Source of the DNA: Hyphomicrobiales bacterium
GTDB lineage: Bacteria; Pseudomonadota; Alphaproteobacteria; Rhizobiales; Rhizobiaceae
NCBI GenBank assembly: GCA_900471815.1
Contig: UICE01000005.1
Location: 23,405 to 87,404, forward strand
DNA: 64,000 nucleotides
Direction: 5' to 3'
Shown: positions 27,874 through 36,165 of the stretch, in pieces
Position numbering within the stretch: position 1 is the first letter of the stretch
Layout of the letters: the number at the start of each line of letters is the position of its first letter
Program-made: the position numbers and the translations under genes
Notes under the pieces: model-generated
The model's database searches: none
Told to the model about the DNA's origin: nothing
Seen by the model: only the letters and a program-made list of their open reading frames with translations

Positions 27874-28371
27874 ATGACCAACTACAAGACACTGGCATTG
27901 GCGGCACTTTTTGGTGTTCTGATTGCTCAATCGCCGGCATTCGCACAGGCCGATGACGATGATGACGATGACGCACAGGCTGCCCCGAAGACGGAGACGC
28001 AGGCCAAGGCGCCGGCCGTGACCCGCGCCAGCAAAAACGTGCCGGAGCTCATCCTTGGCTCAAAAGATGATGAGTTTACCGTAAACCAGAAGGATTTCGA
28101 GCTGGTGGCAGGACAGGGATACCGTTGGAAGATCACGTCCGCGGCAGGGTTGGAATATAAGTTTGCAACCGATCTGTTCAGGAATGTCTGGATGAACCAG
28201 ATCGTCATCAATGATCTTGAAGTCCATATGAACGGCGCCCCGGCCTGGCTGGAATTTGATGCGCCCGGCACCATCAATGTCCAGTTTACCGCCGTGCGTC
28301 CGGGCAAGTATACATGGTCGGTGCCCGACCTTGCTGACAAAGGCATGAAGGGTACAATAACTATCAAATAG
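27874..28371 (+). CDS. Secreted cupredoxin-like protein with an Asp-rich linker
   Basis: 165 residues. Signal peptide to about residue 25 (QSPAFAQ), then a run of seven Asp (27-33), a proline/alanine/threonine linker, and a beta-sandwich domain (about 55-165) with YRWKITSAAGLEYKF, FDAPGTINVQFTAVRPGKYTW and a closing GMKGTITIK, which recalls a cupredoxin. The classical Cys-His-Met copper ligands are absent, so it is probably not a blue copper protein. It is the third gene of the PQQ-associated operon. The acidic run could bind Ca or lanthanides; that is an inference. Confidence 0.7.
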   Translation: MTNYKTLALAALFGVLIAQSPAFAQADDDDDDDAQAAPKTETQAKAPAVTRASKNVPELILGSKDDEFTVNQKDFELVAGQGYRWKITSAAGLEYKFATDLFRNVWMNQIVINDLEVHMNGAPAWLEFDAPGTINVQFTAVRPGKYTWSVPDLADKGMKGTITIK

Positions 28372-28412
28372 CAGCCGTGACAGGCAATTGCACACGACCA
28401 GGGGGAATTTTG

Positions 28413-29219
28413 ATGGTTACGAATGCCGGACTGAAAGACATTCCCGGCACACCCTTGCCTGAAACCGATGTCCCGGCGCTCGAGCTGGTTTCGGTGAGTT
28501 ATTCCTATGGTAAACGCCAGGCGCTTGACGATGTCACGTTTTCGATAGCGCCTGGTACTTTTGCCGTGCTTTTGGGATTGAACGGCGCCGGCAAGACCAC
28601 ACTTTTCTCCCTTATCAGCCACCTTTACGCAACGCGTCATGGCCACATCCACGTGTTCGGCCACGACATAGACCGCAGACCCGGCAATGCATTACGGCGC
28701 TTGGGTATTGTGTTTCAGGCGCGCACGCTTGATCTTGATCTTTCCATATACCAGAACCTGTCTTACCACGCTTCGCTTCATGGCATAGGAAAGCGGGATG
28801 CAGACCGGCGCATCCACGAGTTCATGCAGTCCATCGATATGAGCGACAGGCTGCATGAAAAGACCCGCAGTCTTTCGGGCGGGCAGATAAGGCGAGTGGA
28901 AATCATTCGTGCATTGATCCACCGACCCTCCCTGCTTCTCCTCGATGAAGCAACAGTGGGCCTGGATATCAAATCCCGCGCAACGATCCTTGCCGACATT
29001 CGCAAGCTCGTCCAGGAAAAGAACATAAGCGTGCTGTGGGCTACGCATCTCATCGATGAGGTTGGCCACGCCGATCAGATCATCGTTCTCAACCAGGGCA
29101 GGCTCGTCGCGAACGGACCGGTGGGCGAAGTGGTAAAGGATGCGGGAGCGCAGACGATCAATGAGGCCTTTTCCCGGCTGACGGGCGTTCTGGCGCTCGA
29201 TACGGGGAGGCAATTTTGA
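28413..29219 (+). CDS. PQQ-associated ABC transporter ATP-binding protein (PedB-like)
   Basis: 268 residues from an ATG behind GGGGGAA. All ABC motifs are intact: Walker A LLGLNGAGKTT (about 53-63), signature LSGGQIRRVE (about 154-163), Walker B LLLLDEATVGLD and the switch His in ATHLIDE. Together with the permease encoded next (four-base TTGA overlap) it forms an ABC-2 type transporter that is a fixed companion of PQQ alcohol dehydrogenases. The direction is probably export. Substrate is unknown. Confidence 0.9.
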   Translation: MVTNAGLKDIPGTPLPETDVPALELVSVSYSYGKRQALDDVTFSIAPGTFAVLLGLNGAGKTTLFSLISHLYATRHGHIHVFGHDIDRRPGNALRRLGIVFQARTLDLDLSIYQNLSYHASLHGIGKRDADRRIHEFMQSIDMSDRLHEKTRSLSGGQIRRVEIIRALIHRPSLLLLDEATVGLDIKSRATILADIRKLVQEKNISVLWATHLIDEVGHADQIIVLNQGRLVANGPVGEVVKDAGAQTINEAFSRLTGVLALDTGRQF

Positions 29220-30067
29220 GTCAGGCCACAGCAGGCAATGTTCCGCACAGTCGTTTTGCCACCGTGCAATATCTAACATGCCTGAAAGGCATTCTTGTCC
29301 GCGAGGGCTTGCGCTATCTCAATCAGCGCGAGCGATTTGTTTCCTCTCTGGTGCGGCCCTTGTTGTGGTTGTTCATATTTGCGGCCGGGTTTCGTCAGGT
29401 GCTGGGTGTCTCAATCATCCCACCCTATCAGACCTACGTACTTTATGAGGTTTATATCACACCGGGATTATGCGGGATGATCCTGTTGTTCAGCGGAATG
29501 CAGTCATCGCTGTCCATGGTTTATGACCGTGAAATGGGCAATATGCGTACCCTGCTCGTCAGCCCGTTTCCGCGCTGGTTCCTTCTGGTTTCCAAATTGC
29601 TTGCTGGCGTCGCGGTTTCAATCATCCAGGTTTACGCTTTCCTTTTTGTGGCCTGGCTGTGGGATGTGAAAGCGCCGGTACAGGGTTACTTTCTGATCTT
29701 GCCTGCCTTGTTCCTCTCGGGAATGATGCTGGGTGCTCTCGGCATGCTGCTTTCCTCCCTGGTCAAGCAGTTGGAAAACTTTGCGGGCATCATGAATTTC
29801 GTGATCTTCCCGATGTATTTCGCTTCATCCGCACTTTACCCGCTCTGGCGCGTACAGGAATCGAGCCCCCTTCTTTACAAGATATGCCTGCTTAACCCTT
29901 TCTCCTACGCTGTAGAATTAATCCGCTTTGCATTTTACGGGCAGATTGAATGGCTGTCTCTGGCTGTCGTTTGCAGTTTTATAGTTCTCTTCATCGCTGG
30001 TGCAATTATTGCCTACGACCCCTCAAGAGGCATTGTTGTCAAAAAACAAGAAGGAGGCAACACATGA
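29216..30067 (+). CDS. PQQ-associated ABC-2 type permease (PedC-like)
   Basis: 283 residues starting with TTG inside the stop of the ATPase gene. Six hydrophobic segments are visible, including LLWLFIFAAGFRQVLG, GMILLFSGMQSSL, SIIQVYAFLFVAWLW and the last SLAVVCSFIVLFIAGAIIA. The order and length are those of ABC-2 exporters of the DrrB/NodJ type. The last bases overlap the start of the next gene by four, so the operon continues. Works with the PedB-like ATPase. Confidence 0.88.
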   Translation: MSQATAGNVPHSRFATVQYLTCLKGILVREGLRYLNQRERFVSSLVRPLLWLFIFAAGFRQVLGVSIIPPYQTYVLYEVYITPGLCGMILLFSGMQSSLSMVYDREMGNMRTLLVSPFPRWFLLVSKLLAGVAVSIIQVYAFLFVAWLWDVKAPVQGYFLILPALFLSGMMLGALGMLLSSLVKQLENFAGIMNFVIFPMYFASSALYPLWRVQESSPLLYKICLLNPFSYAVELIRFAFYGQIEWLSLAVVCSFIVLFIAGAIIAYDPSRGIVVKKQEGGNT

Positions 30068-30693
30068 CCCGGACTGCCTTGGGAGCCATGATCGTCCTGT
30101 GCGCCAGTGCGGCGTCCATATTTCCAGCTTTTGCTGCAGCCAATAACGATCCAAGCTGGCCCTGCATTCAACGCAAGGTTCCGGCTCTTTCGATTGGTCA
30201 GGTCTGGGATGGTCCGGATATCCCCGAAGCGGCGGCAAAATGGAATACAGATTCGCAAATCCAGGAACTGGTCAGCGAGCTTGCAGCACGGCGTTTACCG
30301 CTCGAGGATGCGCAGAAACGGATCACTGAACTTGCCGACAGTCTCCCGCAGGAGGAGGTCAACAGCAAGATGTTTCTGCTGTTCCGGGGATTGTTCGATA
30401 CGCTTAACGGTGAGCGCGTCCAAGTTATGGCGGGGATTTCCCGTTATGCGGCAAAGCAGAGGGATATGGCGGTTGATCTGCGCCGGGAAGCCTCCAAGGT
30501 TGATGCGCTGCGCGCCAAGCCCGGTACGGACCCAGAAGAACTTGATCGACTCGATCAACGATTGACATGGGAAACACGCATCTATGACGAGCGGGTGCAT
30601 TCGCTGACTTATGTCTGCGAAGTGCCCATCATCATCGAACAGCGTCTTTATGGACTATCGAAGACGATTACCCGAGCCTTGATCAGACCATAG
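30064..30693 (+). CDS. Secreted helical protein of the PQQ/ABC operon, unknown function
   Basis: 209 residues with a Sec signal peptide ending FPAFA and an excellent AAGGAGG site. The mature part is predicted mostly helical with charged heptad-like stretches (RREASKVDALRAKPGTDPEE, LDRLDQRLTWETRIYDERVH). It starts with WPCIQRKVP and ends with a second Cys in VCEVPII, so one disulfide is possible. It is a regular last gene of PedABC-type operons, but no function is known. Its 3' end overlaps the convergent pqqE by 11 bases. Confidence 0.7.
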   Translation: MTRTALGAMIVLCASAASIFPAFAAANNDPSWPCIQRKVPALSIGQVWDGPDIPEAAAKWNTDSQIQELVSELAARRLPLEDAQKRITELADSLPQEEVNSKMFLLFRGLFDTLNGERVQVMAGISRYAAKQRDMAVDLRREASKVDALRAKPGTDPEELDRLDQRLTWETRIYDERVHSLTYVCEVPIIIEQRLYGLSKTITRALIRP

Positions 30694-31795
30694 GCTCACT
30701 CATACGCCCTATTCGGCGATAGGCAAATGTGCCGTCATATGATTTCTTACCGGTCGCCTGGTCGATCAACGCTCCCATCCGATCATGGAACGGCGACTTG
30801 ATGCATGCGGGATCGCTCGCAGCAGCATCACCGGCAATGGCCATAGCCTGGCAGCGGCACCCTCCCCAATCGATCTCCTTGCGCTCACAGCTTCTGCAGG
30901 GTTCCTGCATCCAGTCTGTACCGCGAAACGCTTTGAACGCTGCAGAATCGTGCCATATCTCACTCAATGTCCTGTCTCCAAAACGCTCGAACTGCAAGGT
31001 CTTGATTGTAGCGGCAGCATGGCATGGCAAGACGGTTCCATCCGGAGCAACCATGAAAGCATCCCGTGCCCAGCCGCCCATGCAGGGTTTGGGGTAGATG
31101 GCGAAGTAATCGGGTGTGACAAAATCAATGGTCATTATGCCACGCAACCGCTCTTGTGCTTCTTCAACGATCTGCACCTGGCGCTCTACCGCAGCCCGCT
31201 GCGGCATGAGAGCATCGCGATTAAGGAGCGCCCAGCCTGCATATTGCACATTGGCGATCTCCAGCCGTTCGGCTCCAAGATCAAGCGCAAGATCAATAAA
31301 ATCCGGTACCTCGTTCATGTTGTGACGGTGGATGGGGGCGTTTATTGTCAACGGCAACCCTGTTGCCCTTACGCGCCGGGCAGTTTCAATTTTCTTCTCA
31401 TGAGCCCCGCGAGCGTTTCCGATTTTCTCCGTCGTGGTGGCAAACGCGCCCTGGAAGCTGAGCTGTATATGATCGAGCCCGGCTTCGGCCAGCGCCTCAA
31501 TGCGCCCTTCGGAGATTCCAACACCGGCGGTAATGAGGTTGGTGTATACACCCCGCCGGGCAAGGCAACGGACAAGTTCCACAAGATCGGTCCGCAATGT
31601 CGGCTCCCCGCCCGAAAGGTGCACCTGCAGCACACCGAGATCCGCAGCCTGCTCGAAGAGGGAAATCCAGCCGCCGGTATCCATTTCGCGGTTGGCCTTG
31701 AGAAGCTCAACAGGATTGGAGCAATATGCACATTGCAACGGACACCGATGGGTAAGCTCTGCCAGCATACCTATGGGGGGAAGTACAGGTTCCAT
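30683..31795 (-). CDS. pqqE: PQQ biosynthesis radical SAM protein PqqE
   Basis: 370 residues from the ATG at 31795, which overlaps the pqqD stop. The radical SAM cluster motif CPLQCAYC (C18, C22, C25) is followed by LSGGEPTLR; the C-terminus carries the SPASM cysteines (PCMGGW, PCHAAA, PCRSCERK, GCRC). PqqE joins the Glu and Tyr side chains of PqqA by a carbon-carbon bond with PqqD holding the peptide. Full length and intact; last gene of pqqABCDE. Confidence 0.96.
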   Translation of the reverse strand: MEPVLPPIGMLAELTHRCPLQCAYCSNPVELLKANREMDTGGWISLFEQAADLGVLQVHLSGGEPTLRTDLVELVRCLARRGVYTNLITAGVGISEGRIEALAEAGLDHIQLSFQGAFATTTEKIGNARGAHEKKIETARRVRATGLPLTINAPIHRHNMNEVPDFIDLALDLGAERLEIANVQYAGWALLNRDALMPQRAAVERQVQIVEEAQERLRGIMTIDFVTPDYFAIYPKPCMGGWARDAFMVAPDGTVLPCHAAATIKTLQFERFGDRTLSEIWHDSAAFKAFRGTDWMQEPCRSCERKEIDWGGCRCQAMAIAGDAAASDPACIKSPFHDRMGALIDQATGKKSYDGTFAYRRIGRMSEPMV

Positions 31796-32091
31796 TACAA
31801 CTCCACCAAAAATTTGTCGGACCATTCCTGCAGGAAGCCCGTTACATCCAAAGTGATCTCTGTTTCATCCGCTCCATATTGGTCTGCAAGGATGGCAATC
31901 ATTTGCGTAACCTCATTGCGCCCGTTGCAAAGCCGCAAAATGTCAAGGCTGACTTCGTTGGGCCAGAATATCCGTTCTGGTGACAGCAAAGCCCATGCAC
32001 CGCGCACCTTATCATACTGCAGCCTCGCATGCTTTTTCAGGGCTGGACGCGACTGCGGTGATACGATCGCACGGATGCGGGTCTCACTCAT
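31795..32091 (-). CDS. pqqD: PqqA-binding chaperone PqqD
   Basis: 98 residues, normal for PqqD. KKHARLQYDKVRGAWALLSPER and VSLDILRLCNG are the typical peptide-binding winged helix blocks. PqqD binds the PqqA precursor and presents it to PqqE. It overlaps pqqC by four bases and pqqE by one base. It is a separate gene, not fused to pqqC as in Methylobacterium. Confidence 0.95.
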   Translation of the reverse strand: MSETRIRAIVSPQSRPALKKHARLQYDKVRGAWALLSPERIFWPNEVSLDILRLCNGRNEVTQMIAILADQYGADETEITLDVTGFLQEWSDKFLVEL

Positions 32092-32843
32092 GATACCTCC
32101 GGAACGAAAGCGCCGGGGGGAATATTGCCCTTTTGTCCGTAGGCATGGGACAGGGCATCAAGCATGGCCCATAATACATCACACTTGAATACAAGAGCAT
32201 TGATCACTGCCTGCTGCTTTTCGGGAGTATTGGCATGCTCCATCACGTAAGCCAGCGCGAAATCCGAATCGCGGGAGGCGAGCGCCGGACGCTTGTCGAA
32301 ATAGGCCAGGATGTCCTTTGTTATATAGTCATACTTTGCCAGCATTGCGGGCACGCGTTCGGTTATGATGACGGGTGAAAACAATTCGGTGAGCGATGAG
32401 GCGACCGCCTCCAGCATCGTTTTGTTGCTGCAGTAGGAAAGATATGCGCCAACGGCAAATCGTGTAGCCGGCAAAACTTTCCTCTCACTCTTGACCATGT
32501 CTGCATCCAGGCCCAGTCCCGTTGCCAGCTTGAGCCAGCGCGCAATTCCGCCATTCCAACCGTCATCACCGTCATGATCTTCGATACGCTTGCGCCATTG
32601 CGCCCGGAATTCCGGGTCTTCGGAGCGCATGAGGATTGCTGCATCCTTGCGCGGAATAACCGACTGATAGGAGTAACGGTTGAGCGCCCACGCCTGCATC
32701 TGCCCCTTGGTGAGGACCCCGCTTGTCATCTGATGGTGAAACGGGTGCTTGTTGTGATAACGGGCAGCGCCAACCTCCCGGAGAACGGCTTCCAGTTCGC
32801 GGGGTGACAAGCCATTGCGTGCCGCATCATCAAATTCGCTCAA
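32088..32843 (-). CDS. pqqC: Pyrroloquinoline-quinone synthase PqqC
   Basis: 251 residues from a TTG at 32843 that overlaps the pqqB stop (TTGA) and follows GGAG; a TTG at 32879 is a longer alternative. YHNKHPFHHQMTSGVLTKGQMQAWALNRYSYQ is the conserved helical core with the active-site His residues. PqqC performs the final eight-electron, cofactor-free oxidation with oxygen and closes the ring. Intact and full length. Confidence 0.95.
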   Translation of the reverse strand: MSEFDDAARNGLSPRELEAVLREVGAARYHNKHPFHHQMTSGVLTKGQMQAWALNRYSYQSVIPRKDAAILMRSEDPEFRAQWRKRIEDHDGDDGWNGGIARWLKLATGLGLDADMVKSERKVLPATRFAVGAYLSYCSNKTMLEAVASSLTELFSPVIITERVPAMLAKYDYITKDILAYFDKRPALASRDSDFALAYVMEHANTPEKQQAVINALVFKCDVLWAMLDALSHAYGQKGNIPPGAFVPEVS

Positions 32844-33775
32844 AGCCGGATCTCCATACCGTCGAATGCAACCTTCCAACCGGCCCGCACCACAGCAGCA
32901 TGTTCGGGCGAAGTGGCATCCAGAATCGGGTTTGTATTGTTGATGTGCACATATATCCGCTTCCTGATCCCAAGCGCACCGATCGCAGCCATGGAACCAT
33001 CGTCTCCAGCGATGTGGATATGCCCCATACGTGCTCCGGTTTTTACACCGACACCTGCACGGATCATCTCGTCATCCGTAAAGACCGTTCCATCGAACAA
33101 CAGACATTGCGCATTGGTCAGCCTCGCTTTCAGACACTCTTCTATGCGGGCACAGCCGGGAATGTAAAACGCCGCAGCACCGTCGGGCGATGAGATCTTC
33201 AGACCGACCGCGTCGCCGTCCTGTGTGCCGAAATTATTGTCGCCCAATGCCGGATCTTCAAGAAACAATGCTACTTTCCCGGGCACCGGAAAGGTCTCGA
33301 CAGTGATTCCCGTCGTCATTGCATCAGTGCCGACAATCGTTGTTTGCCTGTTCAGGACAAGCTCCCGCCGTTCCACTATCGACCGGTCAAGAACTTTGAA
33401 AATCGAATTACTGTCGAGAACATCAAGAACACGGCGCGAAGCATAAAGCACAAACGGCTCACGCTCGCGCATGCTCAGCAGCCCGGCAATATGATCGACA
33501 TCAGCATTTGTCAGTACGACAGCCCTGATGGGTGTCGAGCGCAGCGGGCCGTCAGGCTTGGGTTGCAGTTCCGGCGTTGCAGCAATTTGCTGGCGAATAT
33601 CCGGAGAAGCATTAAACAAGATCCAATCATTCCCGTTCGCACTTGCGGCAAGACTCGATTGGGTCCGGGCGCGAACATTGGCTTGGCCATTCCATGCAGC
33701 ACGGCTCAATCGGTAATTGCAATTCCATTGGGGAAAACCGCCACCTGCTGCGGAACCAATGATCTTTAATCGCAT
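32840..33775 (-). CDS. pqqB: PQQ biosynthesis protein PqqB
   Basis: 311 residues of the metallo-beta-lactamase fold, from the ATG at 33775. The N-terminus LKIIGSAAGGGFPQWNC and the NADVDHIAGLLSMRE motif are characteristic. PqqB is thought to hydroxylate the cross-linked tyrosine of the PqqA-derived diamino acid. It follows pqqA after a 95-base spacer that contains a strong hairpin, suggesting lower expression than pqqA. Intact. Confidence 0.95.
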   Translation of the reverse strand: MRLKIIGSAAGGGFPQWNCNYRLSRAAWNGQANVRARTQSSLAASANGNDWILFNASPDIRQQIAATPELQPKPDGPLRSTPIRAVVLTNADVDHIAGLLSMREREPFVLYASRRVLDVLDSNSIFKVLDRSIVERRELVLNRQTTIVGTDAMTTGITVETFPVPGKVALFLEDPALGDNNFGTQDGDAVGLKISSPDGAAAFYIPGCARIEECLKARLTNAQCLLFDGTVFTDDEMIRAGVGVKTGARMGHIHIAGDDGSMAAIGALGIRKRIYVHINNTNPILDATSPEHAAVVRAGWKVAFDGMEIRL

Positions 33776-33834
33776 CAGGCTGTATTTCCTCATTGCCGGA
33801 ATTTATCCGGCCTTGCATTCAATCAGAAGTCGTC

Positions 33835-33861
33835 GCCCCGCGCGAGCATCTTGCGCGGGGC
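33835..33861 (-). terminator. Stem-loop between pqqA and pqqB (attenuator-like)
   Basis: A perfect 9-bp GC stem, GCCCCGCGC / GCGCGGGGC, with a 9-base loop, sits 9 bases after the pqqA stop on the minus strand. No T-run follows, so it is more likely a partial terminator or an mRNA-stabilising 3' hairpin. Such an element would give more pqqA mRNA than pqqBCDE, the ratio needed for a peptide substrate. Confidence 0.75.
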
Positions 33862-33870
33862 GGCCGGCTG

Positions 33871-33966
33871 CTACTTCTTTGCCTTTAATTCTGCGGGCAA
33901 ATAGCGTGTCAATTCCATGCCGGCAGCAACCTGGCACATTTCAGGTTTTTTCCATGTCTTCTTCAT
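33871..33966 (-). CDS. pqqA: PQQ precursor peptide PqqA
   Basis: 31 residues, too short for most gene callers. It has a GGAGG site and reads MKKTWKKPEM then CQVAAGMELTRYLPAELK. The conserved Glu (E18) and Tyr (Y22) in MELTRY are the residues that PqqE cross-links to make PQQ. Direction, size and position just ahead of pqqB leave little doubt. It starts the pqqABCDE operon and lies 76 bases after the rhodanese-like gene. Confidence 0.97.
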   Translation of the reverse strand: MKKTWKKPEMCQVAAGMELTRYLPAELKAKK

Positions 33967-34042
33967 GCTTTCCTCCTTCTATACAAAGACCAAAGATTGA
34001 TCTTTCTCCGTTACCATACGCCTTCTTGGCGCAGGATTGAAA

Positions 34043-34585
34043 TTAATAGGGTTCATTTTTCCGTGTCGGCTGCTTTGCAGCAACCCAGCCATCCGTACCC
34101 AACGGATACCAGAGAACCGCCTCATATCCCCACTCCATCGCCCGCTTGGCTGCATTCCATGACATCCAGCAATTCTCCATGCAGTAAAACAAGATCTTTC
34201 GCCGCTTGTCGTCTCCAAGCCGGGACATCAGCCCCTTACGGAAATAGGCTTCAGTCTCGCTGTTAATCACGCCATAACCCACATTCGCGAGCCAGATGCT
34301 GCCGGGAATATCCTCCCTTACCTTTTCCCTCCACACCGTACCCTGCGGCAGAGATGCCGGCTTTGGATCGTGGGGCAGTACATCGACAAAGACAGCTGCT
34401 TTGCTCTTCCACAATGCGATGGCCTCCTCAGTCGTGACAACCTGCGCACCCTTCAATGTTGCAGGCACTGGTGCCTTATAGTTTTCCAGCCTGTAGCCTG
34501 CGGGCTCGGAAACGGTATCGCCCGCAAGGGCAGCCGTTGGAGACAACCCCAACAAAACCGCCCAAAAACCGAACCATGTCCACAC
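34043..34585 (-). CDS. PQQ-associated CxxxCW rhodanese-like periplasmic protein
   Basis: 180 residues from a GTG at 34585, nine bases after AGGAGGG; an ATG at 34642 would overlap xoxJ. A signal peptide (VWTWFGFWAVLLGLSPTAALA) precedes a rhodanese-like domain with AVFVDVLP near the front and the motif ILFYCMENCWMSWNAAKRA, where two Cys flank three residues before Trp. This subfamily is known only from quinoprotein clusters ('PQQ-dependent catabolism-associated CXXCW'). The Cys pair suggests thiol or sulfane-sulfur chemistry in the periplasm. It is placed between xoxJ and pqqA. Confidence 0.85.
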   Translation of the reverse strand: MWTWFGFWAVLLGLSPTAALAGDTVSEPAGYRLENYKAPVPATLKGAQVVTTEEAIALWKSKAAVFVDVLPHDPKPASLPQGTVWREKVREDIPGSIWLANVGYGVINSETEAYFRKGLMSRLGDDKRRKILFYCMENCWMSWNAAKRAMEWGYEAVLWYPLGTDGWVAAKQPTRKNEPY

Positions 34586-34613
34586 CGGATTTTGCCCTCC
34601 TGACAAATGGTGG

Positions 34614-35477
34614 TTATTGCGTAATTGGCCTGTCTTTTTCATCGATCAGCGGCACCTGGAAATCCAATAATATCTTGTTGATCTCCTGCTGGTTTTCCCT
34701 GATCACCTTATTCAAGGTGCGTTTCCACTCCTGATCGGAAGGACGAACGCCCATGGTAATGCGATATGCCATATGCCGTGATTTCTCCTTCACCAAGGGG
34801 ATCACCACCAGATCAGGATCAATTTCCTTTGCATAGTAACCCGCCATCGGACCCCACAGCACTGCGGCCTCAATCGAGCCTTTTTTCAAGTCCTTGATCA
34901 TCGTCTCCGCCATTGACGGCGCCAGACGCGTATCGACCATAAGCGGATAAGGGTGCACATTGCGCATGTAACCAGCCTTGGCAAGATTGGCTGCCGGGGG
35001 TGTGCCGGCAACAACGCCAATCCTCCTGCCGGCAAGCTTCTGGTCTTCAATGGTTTCCACACCATCAAGACCGGTATTTTTCTTGTAGATCAGCACATAA
35101 GTCGATCGGTAATAAGCATTGGTGTTCTGCACCAGCTCATCACCTTGAGCGTAACCGATGATGATGTCGCAACGATTGGCACGCAGCGTATTTCTGACAA
35201 AACCGGTTGCCATCGGGTACCATGTATAGGCAACTGATTTCCGCCCGGTCTTGGCTGCAATGAGCTCAGCAAGTTTATTCTCGAAACCTTTGCCTTTATC
35301 GTCGGAAAATGGCAGGTTTGAAGGATCAGAACAAACCCGCAAAACATCGGGGTCCACCAGTTCACCTGCCGAACCGAGGCCGGATTCTTGGGCAGACGCA
35401 TTGAAGGACAGGCCGATCGCTGCACATGTAGCGAAAGCCATAACGATTTTTGCAATTTGTGCCCGGTTCATCAGCAT
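34614..35477 (-). CDS. xoxJ: XoxJ periplasmic binding protein of the methanol dehydrogenase system
   Basis: 287 residues; the ATG at 35477 lies right after the xoxG stop (35479). Signal peptide to about residue 29 (NASAQ). The mature protein is a family-3 solute-binding fold: LRVCSDPSNLPFSDDKGKGF is the standard MxaJ/XoxJ opening, followed by DIIIGYAQGDELVQ. XoxJ is believed to help activate or mature XoxF, or mediate its interaction with XoxG, rather than feed a transporter. Its place directly behind xoxF and xoxG confirms the identity. Confidence 0.93.
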   Translation of the reverse strand: MLMNRAQIAKIVMAFATCAAIGLSFNASAQESGLGSAGELVDPDVLRVCSDPSNLPFSDDKGKGFENKLAELIAAKTGRKSVAYTWYPMATGFVRNTLRANRCDIIIGYAQGDELVQNTNAYYRSTYVLIYKKNTGLDGVETIEDQKLAGRRIGVVAGTPPAANLAKAGYMRNVHPYPLMVDTRLAPSMAETMIKDLKKGSIEAAVLWGPMAGYYAKEIDPDLVVIPLVKEKSRHMAYRITMGVRPSDQEWKRTLNKVIRENQQEINKILLDFQVPLIDEKDRPITQ

Positions 35478-35478
35478 T

Positions 35479-36018
35479 CTAACCACCCATACAGGAGGTT
35501 TCGGCCTCTTTTGCGGCCTCCGGCTTATCTTCTTTCTTTGCCGGACGGCCGCGCGGGAGATCGCCGACTGCGCGTGCGCGCAAATAGACATAAAGATCAT
35601 CCATATAGCAGTAGACGTTCTTGTTCTCGCCGAATGCGGGCATGACTTTTTCGTTCCCGGCGCTCAGGTTCTTTCGGCCCTCCGCCACGATCGACAGAAA
35701 ATCGGCATAGGTCATTGTTTTCAGAGAATTTGCCAGGGCGGGAGCGAAAGAGGAGCCTGCGCCATCTGCACCATGGCACACGTTGCATTCGGAATTGAAG
35801 CGACGATATCCACTATAGGTGTACCAATCGACCGTTCCGTCTTCCTGTATCTTGAATGTAGGGTTTCCTTCCTTGTCGGCATATTTACCATTGTCCTGTG
35901 AGGCGACCGCAGCGGCGGCTTTGTCGTCGGCATGGGTACTGACCAAGCTTGCCAAGAGAGCAAAGCTGGCAGTTACGGCAAGAATCGTTAATCGGATCGG
36001 CATCAAGAAACCTCTCAT
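35479..36018 (-). CDS. xoxG: Cytochrome c XoxG, electron acceptor of XoxF
   Basis: 179 residues with a signal peptide ending VSTHA and a single haem c site, CNVCH at 78-82; VMPAFG near residue 125 supplies the axial Met. Two further Cys (YCYMDD and the C-terminal TSCMGG) could form a disulfide. XoxG takes electrons from PQQ in XoxF and passes them to the oxidase. An in-frame ATG at 36003 is an alternative start. The gene is 147 bases after xoxF with a strong hairpin between. Confidence 0.92.
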   Translation of the reverse strand: MRGFLMPIRLTILAVTASFALLASLVSTHADDKAAAAVASQDNGKYADKEGNPTFKIQEDGTVDWYTYSGYRRFNSECNVCHGADGAGSSFAPALANSLKTMTYADFLSIVAEGRKNLSAGNEKVMPAFGENKNVYCYMDDLYVYLRARAVGDLPRGRPAKKEDKPEAAKEAETSCMGG

Positions 36019-36088
36019 TGCAACCTCGCCAGCGCTCTGGGAAGCCCGGTCAGCAGTTGCGATTGATCATTTGTTTGTCGGAGCCGCA

Positions 36089-36117
36089 AAGAACCCGGCC
36101 GGCATGGCCGGGTTCTT
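36089..36117 (-). terminator. Strong hairpin between xoxF and xoxG
   Basis: A perfect 12-bp stem, AAGAACCCGGCC / GGCCGGGTTCTT, with a 5-base loop, lies 49 bases after the xoxF stop codon. The arm ends in TTCTTT on the minus strand, so it may work as a partial terminator. Together with the 147-base spacing it suggests that xoxF is expressed well above xoxG and xoxJ. Confidence 0.8.
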
Positions 36118-36165
36118 CTTTAGCGACCGCCTCAACGTGGCTAACGGTATACAAGTCCGTCCTTG

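Noticed and set aside
30785-32188. 467-codon plus-strand frame across pqqE, pqqD and pqqC
   Set aside because: Antisense shadow of three well-identified pqq genes.
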